A DNA stretch of 64,000 nucleotides from Ignavibacteriaceae bacterium (GCA_013042995.1 JABDPB010000117.1:25365-89364), one strand, 5' to 3'; shown: positions 37,286-46,306, counted from the first letter of the stretch. Notes: generated by a model from the letters alone, not told the origin. Numbers and translations: made by a program.

Positions 37286-38512
37286 ATGTTACATATATTT
37301 TTCACTCGTCATATACTACTTTATATTTTTTGCTTGATTTCATTCAACCAAATATGCTTCACACAATACAAAGCGGAGAACAACAAAACATTTGAGTTTC
37401 AGGACAACCTTTCAAAAAGTGGAATTGAATTGGGAGTTGCATACGTGGGGGAGTATTTATCAAATCTATCCGGTGGCATAGATCGTAAAGGAACTTATTT
37501 AGATAATTTTATTTTTACCTGCGGTTTCGATATGGACAAGTTAGTAAGTATCAGTGGAATGTCTGTTTATCTTTCAGGCTTAGGTATTAACGGAGGTTTG
37601 CCACTCGAAAAAACCGGTGCTATTCAAGGGGTAAGTAACATAGCCGGAGAAAATCACTGGAAATTATATGAAGCTTGGATTGAACAGAATCTATTTAGTG
37701 AAAGGTTTTCAATTCTTTTTGGATTGTATGATTTAAATTCTGAATTTGATGTTAGGGAATCATCCGGGATATTTTTAAATCCATCATTTGGTATCGGTTA
37801 TGATTTCTCACAAAGCGGGCAAAACGGTCCTTCAATTTTTCCATATACTTCACTTGCTTTAAGATTAAAATTAAAACTATCTCAATCCTTTGATTTTATT
37901 GCAGCAGTGTTCGATGGTGTTCCCGGAAGTCTCACAAATGAAAAGGGTTTACATTTAGAGTTAAAAAAAGATGAGGGTGCATTAATATCAACTGAATTGA
38001 TTTTTTCACCAGATGAAAAGGAATTTGGTAAAGATTATTCAAAGTATTCCATCGGCGGGTGGTACTACACTGCAGATTATGAGAATACTGCTGATGGTTC
38101 AAAACAAAATGGCAACTACGGTGTTTACATAAACACCGAACAATTTATTTATTCAGAAAATTCTTCACCTGAACAAGGATTAGCTGTTTTTGGAAGATTT
38201 GGAATTGCAAATATCAATTTCAATCCATCAGATTATTCAATTTTAGGAGGAGCAAATTATACTGGATTGATTCCAAGCAGAGATGAAGATGTTCTCGGAT
38301 TAGCCTTTACTTCAATTCATCTTTCAGATGAGTTTAGACAGGCCCAGGAATTTGAAGCAAGTTTTGAGACTATTCTGGAACTAACTTACAGTTTCCAGGC
38401 ACTAAACTGGCTCAGACTTCAACCGGATTTACAATATATTTTCAATCCGGTTGCAGCATCAAATTCAGACTATGCATTTACTGCAGGAATAAGAGCGGAG
38501 GTTGCACTTTAA
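37286..38512 (+). CDS. OprB-like carbohydrate-selective porin
   Basis: A 408-residue outer-membrane protein with a signal peptide (ILLYIFCLISFNQICFTQ). The mature part opens with LSKSGIELGVAYVGEYLSNLSGGI and includes YEAWIEQNLFSERFSILFGLYDLNSEFDV, the pattern of the OprB porin family, and it ends with a C-terminal strand (AFTAGIRAEVAL). OprB porins take up sugars in Pseudomonas; the substrate here is not evident. It lies upstream of, but apart from, the cobalamin riboswitch. Confidence 0.8.
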   Translation: MLHIFFTRHILLYIFCLISFNQICFTQYKAENNKTFEFQDNLSKSGIELGVAYVGEYLSNLSGGIDRKGTYLDNFIFTCGFDMDKLVSISGMSVYLSGLGINGGLPLEKTGAIQGVSNIAGENHWKLYEAWIEQNLFSERFSILFGLYDLNSEFDVRESSGIFLNPSFGIGYDFSQSGQNGPSIFPYTSLALRLKLKLSQSFDFIAAVFDGVPGSLTNEKGLHLELKKDEGALISTELIFSPDEKEFGKDYSKYSIGGWYYTADYENTADGSKQNGNYGVYINTEQFIYSENSSPEQGLAVFGRFGIANINFNPSDYSILGGANYTGLIPSRDEDVLGLAFTSIHLSDEFRQAQEFEASFETILELTYSFQALNWLRLQPDLQYIFNPVAASNSDYAFTAGIRAEVAL

Positions 38513-38572
38513 TTTTTTAGAAATTTCATCACTAATTGGAAACAATGAAAATCAGTCAACCACATATTCACT

Positions 38573-38600
38573 TTGAAATGAGAGATAATAGGGATAATTT
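38573..38600 (+). promoter_or_regulatory. Candidate promoter for the cobalamin riboswitch transcript
   Basis: TTGAAA (38573-38578) and TAATTT (38595-38600) are separated by 16 bases. Transcription would start near 38607, just upstream of the riboswitch P1 stem. Confidence 0.45.
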
Positions 38601-38614
38601 AGCTCAGCTCTTTC

Positions 38615-38730
38615 AAATGTTTACGGTGTCTCGCATAGAACGGGAACTATAGGGAAGTCCGGTGAAATTCCGGCGCTGTCGCGCAACTGTAATCTGCATA
38701 ATGCAGTAAGCCAGGAGACCTGCCGTAAGC
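38615..38730 (+). ncRNA. Adenosylcobalamin riboswitch
   Basis: The conserved core is complete: GGGAA (38652 on), CCGGTGAAATTCCGGCGC, then GCTGTCGCGCAACTGTAA, GTAAGCCAGGAGACCTGCC. The closing P1 stem pairs TTACGG (38621-38626) with CCGTAA (38723-38728). It precedes a BtuB-like receptor, the classical target, so B12 should repress that gene. The class (AdoCbl versus hydroxocobalamin) is taken from the family and not tested. Confidence 0.95.
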
Positions 38731-38744
38731 TAAACTTAATCGAC

Positions 38745-38816
38745 CTTCGCGGAAAGAGGTAAGGTTAACGAACTGCTTAAGCTAATCGTTTTATCAAACC
38801 ATTTTTCTCTGCGAAG
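38745..38816 (+). promoter_or_regulatory. Candidate riboswitch expression-platform hairpin
   Basis: CTTCGCGGAAAGA (38745-38757) can pair with TTTCTCTGCGAAG (38804-38816) with few mismatches, bridging the aptamer and the ribosome site TAGGAG (38835-38840). There is no T-tract, so control of translation initiation is more likely than termination. This is an inference from pairing only. Confidence 0.45.
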
Positions 38817-38848
38817 TTACTTACAACTATTAAATAGGAGTAACTTCT

Positions 38849-40798
38849 GTGGAAAAATTGAAATTCTTCTTTTTGTTTGCTGTTATTATCAGCACCTTGT
38901 CTTTCGCACAAGAATCCTCGGTTCAAAAGGCAGATACAACCGGTTTTTATAATCTGTCTGATGTGGTAATTTCTGCAACAAAAACCTCCACCTTAACAAC
39001 AGAGCTTGCAAATTCTATTTCAATAATTGACTCCTCTGAAATTGCAAATAAAAAGAAAGTTAGTCTATTTGATTTGTTAAAAACCGAGTATGGTTTAAGC
39101 ACACTTCAGTTTGGACCATTGGGTGGTTTGGGAACAATTTCAATAAGAGGATCAAACGCAGGACACTCTTTGGTTTTAATTGATGGAGTAGAAATGAACC
39201 TGCCAAGTGAATCGTCAAATCTTTACGATTTTGCAAATCTTCCTTCCGAAAGTATAGATAAAATTGAAATACTCCGGGGACCACAAAGCACTTTGTACGG
39301 TTCTGATGCGCTGGCTGGTGTTGTAAACATAGTAACCAAAAAAGGAATAGGCAGTCCGAAACTTTTACTCTCAGCCGAGGCCGGAACGTACGACAGCTAT
39401 AAAGGTTCTGCCGGTTTATCAGGCAATTTTGGGAATCTAAATTATCTTCTATCTTTCAGCCGGACACAATCAGATGGATTTTCTGCTGCAGGAAAGAATT
39501 ACGGAAATACAGAAAAAGACGGTTATGAAGGAAATCAGTTATTTTCCAGAATCGGCTTGGATTTTAATAAAAATTCAGGTCTAAATTTTTACGTAAGATT
39601 TACTAAAGCAAATACTGATCTCGATCAGTTTGGAGGCGAGTTTGGTGACGATCCGACATACAAATACAATTTAGAAGAGTTTACAGGAAGAGCAGAAGGT
39701 TTTTTTAAATTGCTTAATGATTTTTGGGAACAAAAAATCGGTGCCTCATTTTATAGAAATTTAAGAAATTATAATTATGATTCAACTTTGTTTAATCCTT
39801 TATCATCTAACAGTAATTACGATGGAAGAAAAATTAAAATTGACTGGCAGAACAAATTCCATTTAAGTGATGGGCACATTTTATCCTTCGGTGCAGAAAC
39901 TGAACTTGAGCAAGCCAAAATTTATTTTTACTCGCTTTCAGAGTTTGGCTCTTACGAAAGCATTCTGCCAATGAGTGAAACTTACACTTCTGGTATTTAT
40001 TTACAGGATCAATTTAATATTGAAAAAAGAATTTTCGCCACAGCTGGAATAAGATATGATCATCATACAAAATTTGGAGGTGCTTTTACATTTAGAGTTG
40101 CACCTGCATTCATTTTCTGGGAGAGTGGAACTAAAATTAAAGCAACCATCGGCTCCGGCTTTAAAGCCCCATCCATTGTTTATTTATACGATCTTTTTTT
40201 CGGAAATGAAAATTTAAATCCCGAAACAAGCATCGGCTTTGATGTAGGAGTTGAACAATTTATTTGGTCCTCTGGAATTTCTATTGGATTAAATTACTTC
40301 AACAATGATTTTACTGATTTAATTGGACTTGATGAAAATTTTAAATCAATCAACATTGATAATGCAAAAACTGAAGGGATAGAATTTTTCAGTAAAATAC
40401 ATTCGTTCGATTTTATATCAATTAAATTAAACTACACTTACACGAGTGCAGTTGATAGAAGTGTTAGCTCACTGGAGTTCGGGAGAAAACTTTTAAGAAG
40501 ACCAACTCATCGTGCTTCTTTTTTTGCTGATTATATAATTAGCGATCGAGCTAACATAAATTTTGAACTGATTTACGTGGGCGAAAAAGATGACAAAAAC
40601 TTTTCTAATTTTCCTGTAGAAAGAATAAAATTAAATGCGTATACTTTGATAAATATTGCAGGACACTATAAGCTTTTCGATTTTATTAAAATGTTTGCTC
40701 GAGTTGAAAATATTTTAGATTCTGAATATGAAGATGTTTATGGCTACGGAACACCAGGTTTATCTGCATTTGCAGGTTTGAAGTTGACAATATATTAA
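38849..40798 (+). CDS. btuB: TonB-dependent vitamin B12 receptor, BtuB-like
   Basis: A 649-residue outer-membrane receptor with a signal peptide, TonB-box-like DVVISATKT, and a plug domain with SIRGSNAGHSLVLIDGVEMN and LRGPQSTLYGSDALAGVVNI. A 22-strand barrel follows, ending LSAFAGLKLTIY. The start is GTG with TAGGAG 8 bases upstream. The cobalamin riboswitch directly upstream supports cobalamin or a corrinoid as ligand. A hairpin follows the gene before the DUF6580 gene. Confidence 0.92.
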   Translation: MEKLKFFFLFAVIISTLSFAQESSVQKADTTGFYNLSDVVISATKTSTLTTELANSISIIDSSEIANKKKVSLFDLLKTEYGLSTLQFGPLGGLGTISIRGSNAGHSLVLIDGVEMNLPSESSNLYDFANLPSESIDKIEILRGPQSTLYGSDALAGVVNIVTKKGIGSPKLLLSAEAGTYDSYKGSAGLSGNFGNLNYLLSFSRTQSDGFSAAGKNYGNTEKDGYEGNQLFSRIGLDFNKNSGLNFYVRFTKANTDLDQFGGEFGDDPTYKYNLEEFTGRAEGFFKLLNDFWEQKIGASFYRNLRNYNYDSTLFNPLSSNSNYDGRKIKIDWQNKFHLSDGHILSFGAETELEQAKIYFYSLSEFGSYESILPMSETYTSGIYLQDQFNIEKRIFATAGIRYDHHTKFGGAFTFRVAPAFIFWESGTKIKATIGSGFKAPSIVYLYDLFFGNENLNPETSIGFDVGVEQFIWSSGISIGLNYFNNDFTDLIGLDENFKSINIDNAKTEGIEFFSKIHSFDFISIKLNYTYTSAVDRSVSSLEFGRKLLRRPTHRASFFADYIISDRANINFELIYVGEKDDKNFSNFPVERIKLNAYTLINIAGHYKLFDFIKMFARVENILDSEYEDVYGYGTPGLSAFAGLKLTIY

Positions 40799-40806
40799 AA
40801 GAACGC

Positions 40807-40837
40807 CAAACCCAATCTTTCAATAAAATTGGGTTTG
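40807..40837 (+). terminator. Candidate terminator after btuB-like gene
   Basis: A perfect 10-bp stem CAAACCCAAT / ATTGGGTTTG with an 11-base loop starts 8 bases after the stop codon. The downstream tract is only moderately T-rich. Confidence 0.6.
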
Positions 40838-40851
40838 CTATTAGGTTTATT

Positions 40852-40880
40852 TTGAAATCTTAGAATCAATTTTATATTTT
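40852..40880 (+). promoter_or_regulatory. Candidate promoter for the DUF6580 gene
   Basis: TTGAAA (40852-40857) and TATTTT (40875-40880) are 17 bases apart, 40 bases upstream of the start codon. In this AT-rich context the match could be chance. Confidence 0.35.
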
Positions 40881-40919
40881 ACAATTAGTTAAAAAAGAAA
40901 TAAAAAAATGAAAGGATAA

Positions 40920-41453
40920 ATGATGAGTAAAAATTCTTTATCACCCGGATTTTTAGTAATTACTTTAATGATTGTTTCCGCAGCATTTGTAAGGCTTATC
41001 CCCCATCCACCAAACTTTGCACCGATTGCAGCGATGGCATTGTTCGGTGGAGCTTATTTTAATAAGAAATGGGCAGCGTTTTTGATCCCGCTCGCAGCTA
41101 TGTTTGTTACAGATTTGTTTTTAGGATTCCATGCAACTATGTGGGCAGTTTATTTGTGCTTTGCATTAATTGTTGTATTAGGAATGATAATGATAAAACA
41201 GAAAAAGATTGGGAATATATTCTTTGCATCAGTAATTGCATCAGTATCATTTTTTGTTATTACAAACTTTGGCGTTTGGATTTCAACTCCTTTTTACGAA
41301 AAAACAAGCGCAGGACTTGCAGCCTGCTATACTGCAGCTATCCCTTTCTTTCATCAAACATTATTAAGTGATTTGTTCTTTGTTGCAATTTTGTTTGGAT
41401 TATACGAATTGGCAAAAACAAAGTTTCCGCAATTAGCAAAATCTAACATATAA
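40920..41453 (+). CDS. DUF6580 family membrane protein, candidate B12-related transporter
   Basis: A 177-residue protein with five or six membrane helices, matching the DUF6580 putative transport family. PHPPNFAPIAAMALFGGAYF followed by KWAAFLIPLAAMFVTDLFLG is characteristic, and it resembles the substrate-binding S components of ECF transporters in size and layout. The function is not established. Its place right after a riboswitch-controlled BtuB-like receptor suggests carrying cobalamin or a precursor across the inner membrane. The start ATG at 40920 has AAAGG just upstream; ATG at 40923 is equally possible. It has its own candidate promoter and terminator. Confidence 0.7.
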   Translation: MMSKNSLSPGFLVITLMIVSAAFVRLIPHPPNFAPIAAMALFGGAYFNKKWAAFLIPLAAMFVTDLFLGFHATMWAVYLCFALIVVLGMIMIKQKKIGNIFFASVIASVSFFVITNFGVWISTPFYEKTSAGLAACYTAAIPFFHQTLLSDLFFVAILFGLYELAKTKFPQLAKSNI

Positions 41454-41460
41454 TTTTTTT

Positions 41461-41483
41461 GGCGGCTTTAGGTCGCCATTTTT
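41461..41483 (+). terminator. Rho-independent terminator after DUF6580 gene
   Basis: A 6-bp stem GGCGGC / GTCGCC (one G-U pair) with a 5-base loop is followed by ATTTTTA, 7 bases after the stop codon. The next gene starts only 4 bases beyond the T-tract. Confidence 0.7.
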
Positions 41484-41487
41484 ATTT

Positions 41488-42249
41488 ATGAACAAGAAAC
41501 CTGTTTTAATTGATTTTGACGGCGTTGTAAAAATTGGTGATTTGCCTGCTCCCAATGCAAAAGAGTTTTTTAATTATTTAAATGAAAATAAAATTCCCGC
41601 CTGCATACTAAGCAATTCCACACTACGTACAGGTGAACTGATAAAAGATTATTTTTCTTCGCATGGAATTAATCTGCAAATTCCTGCTTTAACTGCTTTT
41701 GATGCTGCGGTTTCTTTTGTTAAAAAGAATTACAAAAAAGTAAAAGTCTATTGCAGGGATTATTTAATTCATCATTTTGATGGAATGATCGATGAAGAAG
41801 ATTCCGAGGCTGTTGTAATCGGTGATATTGAAGACAAATGGAATTACGAAATAGTGAATAACATTTTCAATAAAGTCTATAATGGGGCAGATTTAATTGC
41901 AATGCATAAAAATAAATACTGGAACCCTCATGGCGAACTATTAATTGATGCAGGGGCTTTTATCGAAGGAATTGAATACAGTACAGATAAACAAGCAATT
42001 TTGATTGGCAAACCATCAAAAGTATATTTTGAAACCGCGCTTAACAAAATCGGAAGTTCATTAAAAGATGAGTTTTTTATGATTGGGGATGATGTAGAAA
42101 ACGATGTAATTGCTGCACAGAAAATTGGCGGAACAGGTGTGCTGATTTATACTGGTAAAACAGAATATCCGTTAAAAAATAAACTCGATAAAAAACCCGA
42201 CTTTGAAATACACTCATTAGCTGAAGCAATAAAAATGCTTTCAGCCTGA
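41488..42249 (+). CDS. HAD-IIA family phosphatase (NagD-like)
   Basis: A 253-residue haloacid dehalogenase-type hydrolase. The nucleophile/acid pair is Asp9 and Asp11 in LIDFDGVV; motif II is ILSNST, and the catalytic lysine and metal site are in GKPSK and MIGDDVENDV. The cap placement matches subfamily IIA (NagD, phosphoglycolate or nitrophenyl phosphatase). The substrate is unknown. No clear ribosome site is visible because the upstream terminator sits only about 10 bases away. Confidence 0.85.
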   Translation: MNKKPVLIDFDGVVKIGDLPAPNAKEFFNYLNENKIPACILSNSTLRTGELIKDYFSSHGINLQIPALTAFDAAVSFVKKNYKKVKVYCRDYLIHHFDGMIDEEDSEAVVIGDIEDKWNYEIVNNIFNKVYNGADLIAMHKNKYWNPHGELLIDAGAFIEGIEYSTDKQAILIGKPSKVYFETALNKIGSSLKDEFFMIGDDVENDVIAAQKIGGTGVLIYTGKTEYPLKNKLDKKPDFEIHSLAEAIKMLSA

Positions 42250-42257
42250 AAGTGTAA

Positions 42258-43316
42258 TTACATTCTGCCGTTTCCGCTTATTGCATATTTAACAATTCTC
42301 TTTATAGCTTGTCCGTAGCTCATTCCTGCATGTTCAGCAGATCGCATAAAGCCAGCCCCTTCAGTTAAATCGGGATTCGGATTAACTTCCAGCACATATA
42401 GGTTTTTGTTTTTAGATAGCCTCATATCAACTCTTGCATATCCTCGGCACCCCATAATTCTAAATGCTTTAATTGCCGTGTTTATTGCTCTAACTTCTAT
42501 TTTTTTTGGAAGAGGTGCAGGACATTTTGGAATTGTTTTATGATATGATTCGTGGTGAGGATCCCATTTTGCCTGATAGCTTACAATATTATGGAGATGA
42601 TCGGGCATTTTTGTAAAATCAATTTCACTTATAGGCAACACTTTCAACCTGTTTGAACCCATTACTGCAACGTTCAATTCCCTTCCTTCAATAAATTCCT
42701 CTACAAGTACTGGCTGCTCAAAATAATGAAGCACATATTCAATTCTATCTTTTAACTCCTTGCTGTTATGTACAATTGACTCATTCTCAATACCTACACT
42801 TGCATCTTCAAGCGAGGGCTTAATCAGCAACGGATAATTTAAATTATGTCTGTACTGCGTAGCTTTTTTCTTAACCATAAAAAATGATGGGACTCTAACA
42901 CCATTTGTGGTAAGCATTCGTTTTGCTAAAATTTTATTTTGGCAGTTGGCTAAAGCCAAAGCAGGTGCTCCTGTGTAAGGAATTCCTAATAATTCATAAA
43001 TCCCTACAATATTCATCTCCAGACGTGAATCTTCTTTATAAATTTCTACAAAATTAAAAATCACATCAGGTTTGTGTTCCTTAAAATTGTCCAGCATTTT
43101 CTCTAGGCTGTCATGAATATTCAATGTATAAGCATTAAATCCAAGTGCATTCAGTCGTTCGGCAACATAGTCATATTCTTCCATAGGAGTTGTTTCATCA
43201 ACCTCAAAGTAGGTCTTAAACTCAGGGTTTTCAGGGTTTGGATCATTAGACTTGCGGTACATTTCGGGCTGTGATTCGTTGTAAACTACAGCAACTTTTA
43301 TTTTTCTTTTTCCCAT
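42258..43316 (-). CDS. ATP-grasp ligase, D-Ala-D-Ala ligase-like
   Basis: A 352-residue ATP-grasp enzyme. The N-terminal half ends in IVGIYELLGIPYTG; the ATP-binding part has YPLLIKPSLEDASVGIE, the metal-binding end reads LEVNPNPDLTEGAGF, and VLVEEFIEGRELNVAV is a typical Ddl-like strand. Compared with true D-Ala-D-Ala ligases, the N-terminal region carries an insertion (roughly residues 15-45, SNDPNPENPEFKTYFEVDE), and there is no neighbouring mur gene. It probably joins two amino or peptide substrates by an acyl phosphate. It is divergent from the C39-like peptidase gene across a 92-base gap. Confidence 0.8.
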   Translation of the reverse strand: MGKRKIKVAVVYNESQPEMYRKSNDPNPENPEFKTYFEVDETTPMEEYDYVAERLNALGFNAYTLNIHDSLEKMLDNFKEHKPDVIFNFVEIYKEDSRLEMNIVGIYELLGIPYTGAPALALANCQNKILAKRMLTTNGVRVPSFFMVKKKATQYRHNLNYPLLIKPSLEDASVGIENESIVHNSKELKDRIEYVLHYFEQPVLVEEFIEGRELNVAVMGSNRLKVLPISEIDFTKMPDHLHNIVSYQAKWDPHHESYHKTIPKCPAPLPKKIEVRAINTAIKAFRIMGCRGYARVDMRLSKNKNLYVLEVNPNPDLTEGAGFMRSAEHAGMSYGQAIKRIVKYAISGNGRM

Positions 43317-43408
43317 ATATCAAAGTTATATATTTTTTTAATCATTTAATTAAAAATGGATGACTTATTCGTTATCATTATTTACATTTGGTTTTAATAT
43401 TTTAAATC

Positions 43409-44245
43409 ATGAGTTTCTATCCACAACCAAATAAATGGCAGTGCGGACCATTCGCGTTAAAATATGCCCTGGTTATGCTTGGACTTTTTGCAAGTGAAAA
43501 ATCTATTGCAAAAAAAGCTGGCAGTTCCTGGTGGGCTGGTACAGATGAAATAGGACTTTCGAGAGCAGCAAAAAGTTATAACTGCCGAATGAAATATTTC
43601 AGACGTGAAATAGGATCGGATGCGATAAAAGTTCTTTCACAGCATCTTAAAAAAGGATATCCGTGTATTTTAAGTGTTGATAGCTGGGAACACTGGTTAA
43701 CAATTATTAACTGGCAGCAGGGAAAATTTATATTAATCGACAGTGGAAAGGACAAAGTAATTGGTGTATATTCTGCAAGACAGATCATTAGCAGATGGAA
43801 ATATATTGATCCAGACAACGATTTTAAAAGCTTCGATGGTTATGCACTCATTCCAAACTTTAAAATAAAAGCACGTGCAAGATTTACGCTAGCTAAAGCC
43901 AGGTACGTTATGCATAAAAGGAATAGCGATCTTGCAAAAAATTGGGATACATACTTCAACGACTTGATTGCAATCTGCAAACCAAGAACGGCTACATCAA
44001 TTCATACAATATCATTTGGAGAATTTTTAAGACGATACGAAAAAATACTGGTTGAAGAGGTTGCCTACTGGCACGGTATTCCAACCTTAACTGAACTAAG
44101 GAATATTGTAGATAAAATGAAATTTATAGCTGATGTGTACAATCTTGTTATCCACATTGATGAACACAAAAAAGCTTTGGTAGATATTACAAGTCTGCTT
44201 ATGATGTATGCCTGTGGAAAATATGGAATGGAGAAAATTTATTAA
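43409..44245 (+). CDS. C39-like papain-fold cysteine peptidase
   Basis: A 278-residue protein. The N-terminal ~140 residues look like a C39 (bacteriocin-processing) peptidase: Gln6, Cys12 in KWQCGPFALKYALVMLG, His95 in DSWEHWLTIINW and Asp111 in LIDSGKD form the expected catalytic set. There is no ABC transporter attached and no signal peptide. The C-terminal ~130 residues form a separate helical region with no family I recognise. It is divergent from an ATP-grasp ligase and 1 base upstream of an isochorismatase-like gene, which suggests joint action on a peptide or amide. The substrate is unknown. Confidence 0.75.
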   Translation: MSFYPQPNKWQCGPFALKYALVMLGLFASEKSIAKKAGSSWWAGTDEIGLSRAAKSYNCRMKYFRREIGSDAIKVLSQHLKKGYPCILSVDSWEHWLTIINWQQGKFILIDSGKDKVIGVYSARQIISRWKYIDPDNDFKSFDGYALIPNFKIKARARFTLAKARYVMHKRNSDLAKNWDTYFNDLIAICKPRTATSIHTISFGEFLRRYEKILVEEVAYWHGIPTLTELRNIVDKMKFIADVYNLVIHIDEHKKALVDITSLLMMYACGKYGMEKIY

Positions 44246-44246
44246 A

Positions 44247-44813
44247 ATGGCCTTGTTAAAAAGATTCGAAAAACTGTTATTGCCTCAAACAACTGCACTT
44301 TTAATTATTGATGTGCAGGAAAGAATTTTACCTGTGATTCGTAATCATAAAAACGTTGTTCAAAATACTTTAAAGCTGATAAAGGGCTTTAAAGTAATGA
44401 GCCTCCCTATTTTCGTTACAGAGCAATATCCAAAAGGATTGGGACGCACCACAGCGGAACTAAAAACCGAACTAAGTGATGCAGAATATTTTGAAAAGAT
44501 GAGCTTTAGCTGCTTCGGGGCAACTGAACTTTTCAATAAATTTGAAAAGAAAAACCTTACGCAAATTGTTATTACCGGAGTTGAAACTCATGTGTGTGTT
44601 CAGCAGACGGTTTTAGATTTACTGGAAAATGGTCTTCAGGTGAATGTTGCTGCTGATGCTGTTTCTTCGAGAAGAGAAACTGATTACACAGTTGCATTAA
44701 ACAGAATGCAAGACCACGGTGCAGAAATAACAACTGTCGAATCAATTCTATTTGAACTACTTAATGTATGCGGGACAGATACTTTTAAAAAGGTTTCTAA
44801 AATTGTTAAGTGA
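44247..44813 (+). CDS. Isochorismatase-like (cysteine hydrolase) family protein
   Basis: A 188-residue protein of the isochorismatase/nicotinamidase fold. Asp22 (LLIIDVQERILP), a conserved lysine in the middle and Cys117 in GVETHVCVQQTVLDLL form the catalytic triad. VAADAVSSRRETDY is a typical end-strand motif. The start at 44247 follows the previous stop by one base; upstream in-frame ATGs would run into the C39-like gene. It hydrolyses an amide or related bond; the substrate is not defined. Position suggests co-transcription with the C39-like gene. Confidence 0.85.
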   Translation: MALLKRFEKLLLPQTTALLIIDVQERILPVIRNHKNVVQNTLKLIKGFKVMSLPIFVTEQYPKGLGRTTAELKTELSDAEYFEKMSFSCFGATELFNKFEKKNLTQIVITGVETHVCVQQTVLDLLENGLQVNVAADAVSSRRETDYTVALNRMQDHGAEITTVESILFELLNVCGTDTFKKVSKIVK

Positions 44814-45074
44814 AAACAATCATTTTATACCTGCTTATTTGATTATTTTCATATCAGTTTTAGCTCACACATACTGTAATAAAATGATTTTATTCCTATT
44901 TTGAAACAGCAAAAAAACATTGCGATTCCGTACGATTTTCATCTTTTCAGACGTAAAAATTACGATTGAAGAACCAATTATGAAATTCTACTGTCTGTAA
45001 TCAAAATAACTGATAATGGCACATTGGTTGAGTAAAAGGTTAGCCGATGATACTTAGCATTGTTAAAAATCTAA

Positions 45075-46298
45075 TTGAAAAATAAACTTTCAAATACAAA
45101 CCCGATTATAGCCGAAGCTCTTAAGAATTTTTTTGATGATGCGGATATAACCGATTTTATAAAACGAAACCAACCGCTTTTTGAAGAGGTAGATTCGGGG
45201 GAAAATCTTGACGTCGAGCTTGAATTAAAGAGTTCTTCTCAAACTCGCACGCTTATAGACATTTTAATAACTTTTGCCGAAACAAAATTTACCGAAGAAA
45301 GATTTCTTGAATTTTTAATTTACCTTGGGCAGCTGATCATCACAGCTGGAGAATACACTACGGCAGTTGATATCTTCGATAAAATAGTAACTATTACTAA
45401 AAACAATCCTGAATCAAAAAACATAACCGCAAATGCTCATCTTTCAATCGGCGAAATCTACAGCCGCCAAGCTCAGTGGAATTTAAGCTTCAGCAATCTG
45501 GATAATGCAAAAAAACAGTTTGAAGCTGAAAATGATTTAAAAGGGAATGTAAACTGCGAAAATCTTCTAGGAACTATTTACGGCGATCAAGGAAATCTTG
45601 AAAAAGCAAAAGAACATTTTGAAAATGCACTAATCTCACTCGAAAATTTTGAAGACCCATTTCTGCTTGGAAAAATTGAAATTAATCTTGGGATAATTTA
45701 TACCATCCAAGGAGATTTTAATGAGGCACTATCATACTTAAAACGTGCTCTGCTGAATTTTGAAAAGATAGGAGACTTAAAAAGAATAGCGGAAATAAGG
45801 CAAAATCTTGGGATGGTTTACTTAAAGAAAAAGGAATTTTCTGCTGCTTTAAATGAATTTGATTTGAGTATTGATGCTGCATATAGAGCAAATTACCTAC
45901 AAACTTTAGGTATAGCATACATAAGTAAAGCGAATGTATTTACACTTCTTAAAGACTATAAGCTGGCAGATGCTTTTGCAGCAAAAGCAATGGAAATTGC
46001 GTATAAGATAAACGATAAACTTTCAATAGCAGAAGTGTATAAAATTACTGGTGTTGTAAAACGAAATCTTGGTGAGCTGAAAACAGCAAATGATTACCTT
46101 CTTACAAGTTTACGGCTTAACAAAGATTTAAACAATCAATTAAACATTGCCGAAACGAAAGTTGAGCTTGGACACTTAATGCAGTTGATGAACGAAGAGG
46201 ATAAAAGCAAGCAGTATTTTATTGATGCTTTAGATTATTACAGGATAATAAATTCACCAGTTGATATTAAAGAGCTGGAAGAATTAATTAAAAATTGA
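45075..46298 (+). CDS. TPR repeat protein
   Basis: A 407-residue helical protein. From about residue 80 it consists of roughly eight tetratricopeptide repeats, seen as recurring units like NLGIIYTIQGDFNEALSYLK and NLGMVYLKKKEFSAALNEFD with alternating small residues. It lacks a signal peptide and any enzymatic domain. TTG at 45075 is the only upstream start in frame because a stop lies just before it. There is no ribosome site to confirm it. It probably acts as a cytoplasmic scaffold; its partner is unknown. The convergent MscS gene ends 9 bases away. Confidence 0.8.
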   Translation: MKNKLSNTNPIIAEALKNFFDDADITDFIKRNQPLFEEVDSGENLDVELELKSSSQTRTLIDILITFAETKFTEERFLEFLIYLGQLIITAGEYTTAVDIFDKIVTITKNNPESKNITANAHLSIGEIYSRQAQWNLSFSNLDNAKKQFEAENDLKGNVNCENLLGTIYGDQGNLEKAKEHFENALISLENFEDPFLLGKIEINLGIIYTIQGDFNEALSYLKRALLNFEKIGDLKRIAEIRQNLGMVYLKKKEFSAALNEFDLSIDAAYRANYLQTLGIAYISKANVFTLLKDYKLADAFAAKAMEIAYKINDKLSIAEVYKITGVVKRNLGELKTANDYLLTSLRLNKDLNNQLNIAETKVELGHLMQLMNEEDKSKQYFIDALDYYRIINSPVDIKELEELIKN

Positions 46299-46306
46299 TT
46301 TCCCCT

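Noticed and set aside
42258-43316. Housekeeping D-alanine-D-alanine ligase (ddl)
   Set aside because: The N-terminal insertion, lack of mur neighbours and divergent C39-like partner argue against a firm ddl symbol; left as Ddl-like.
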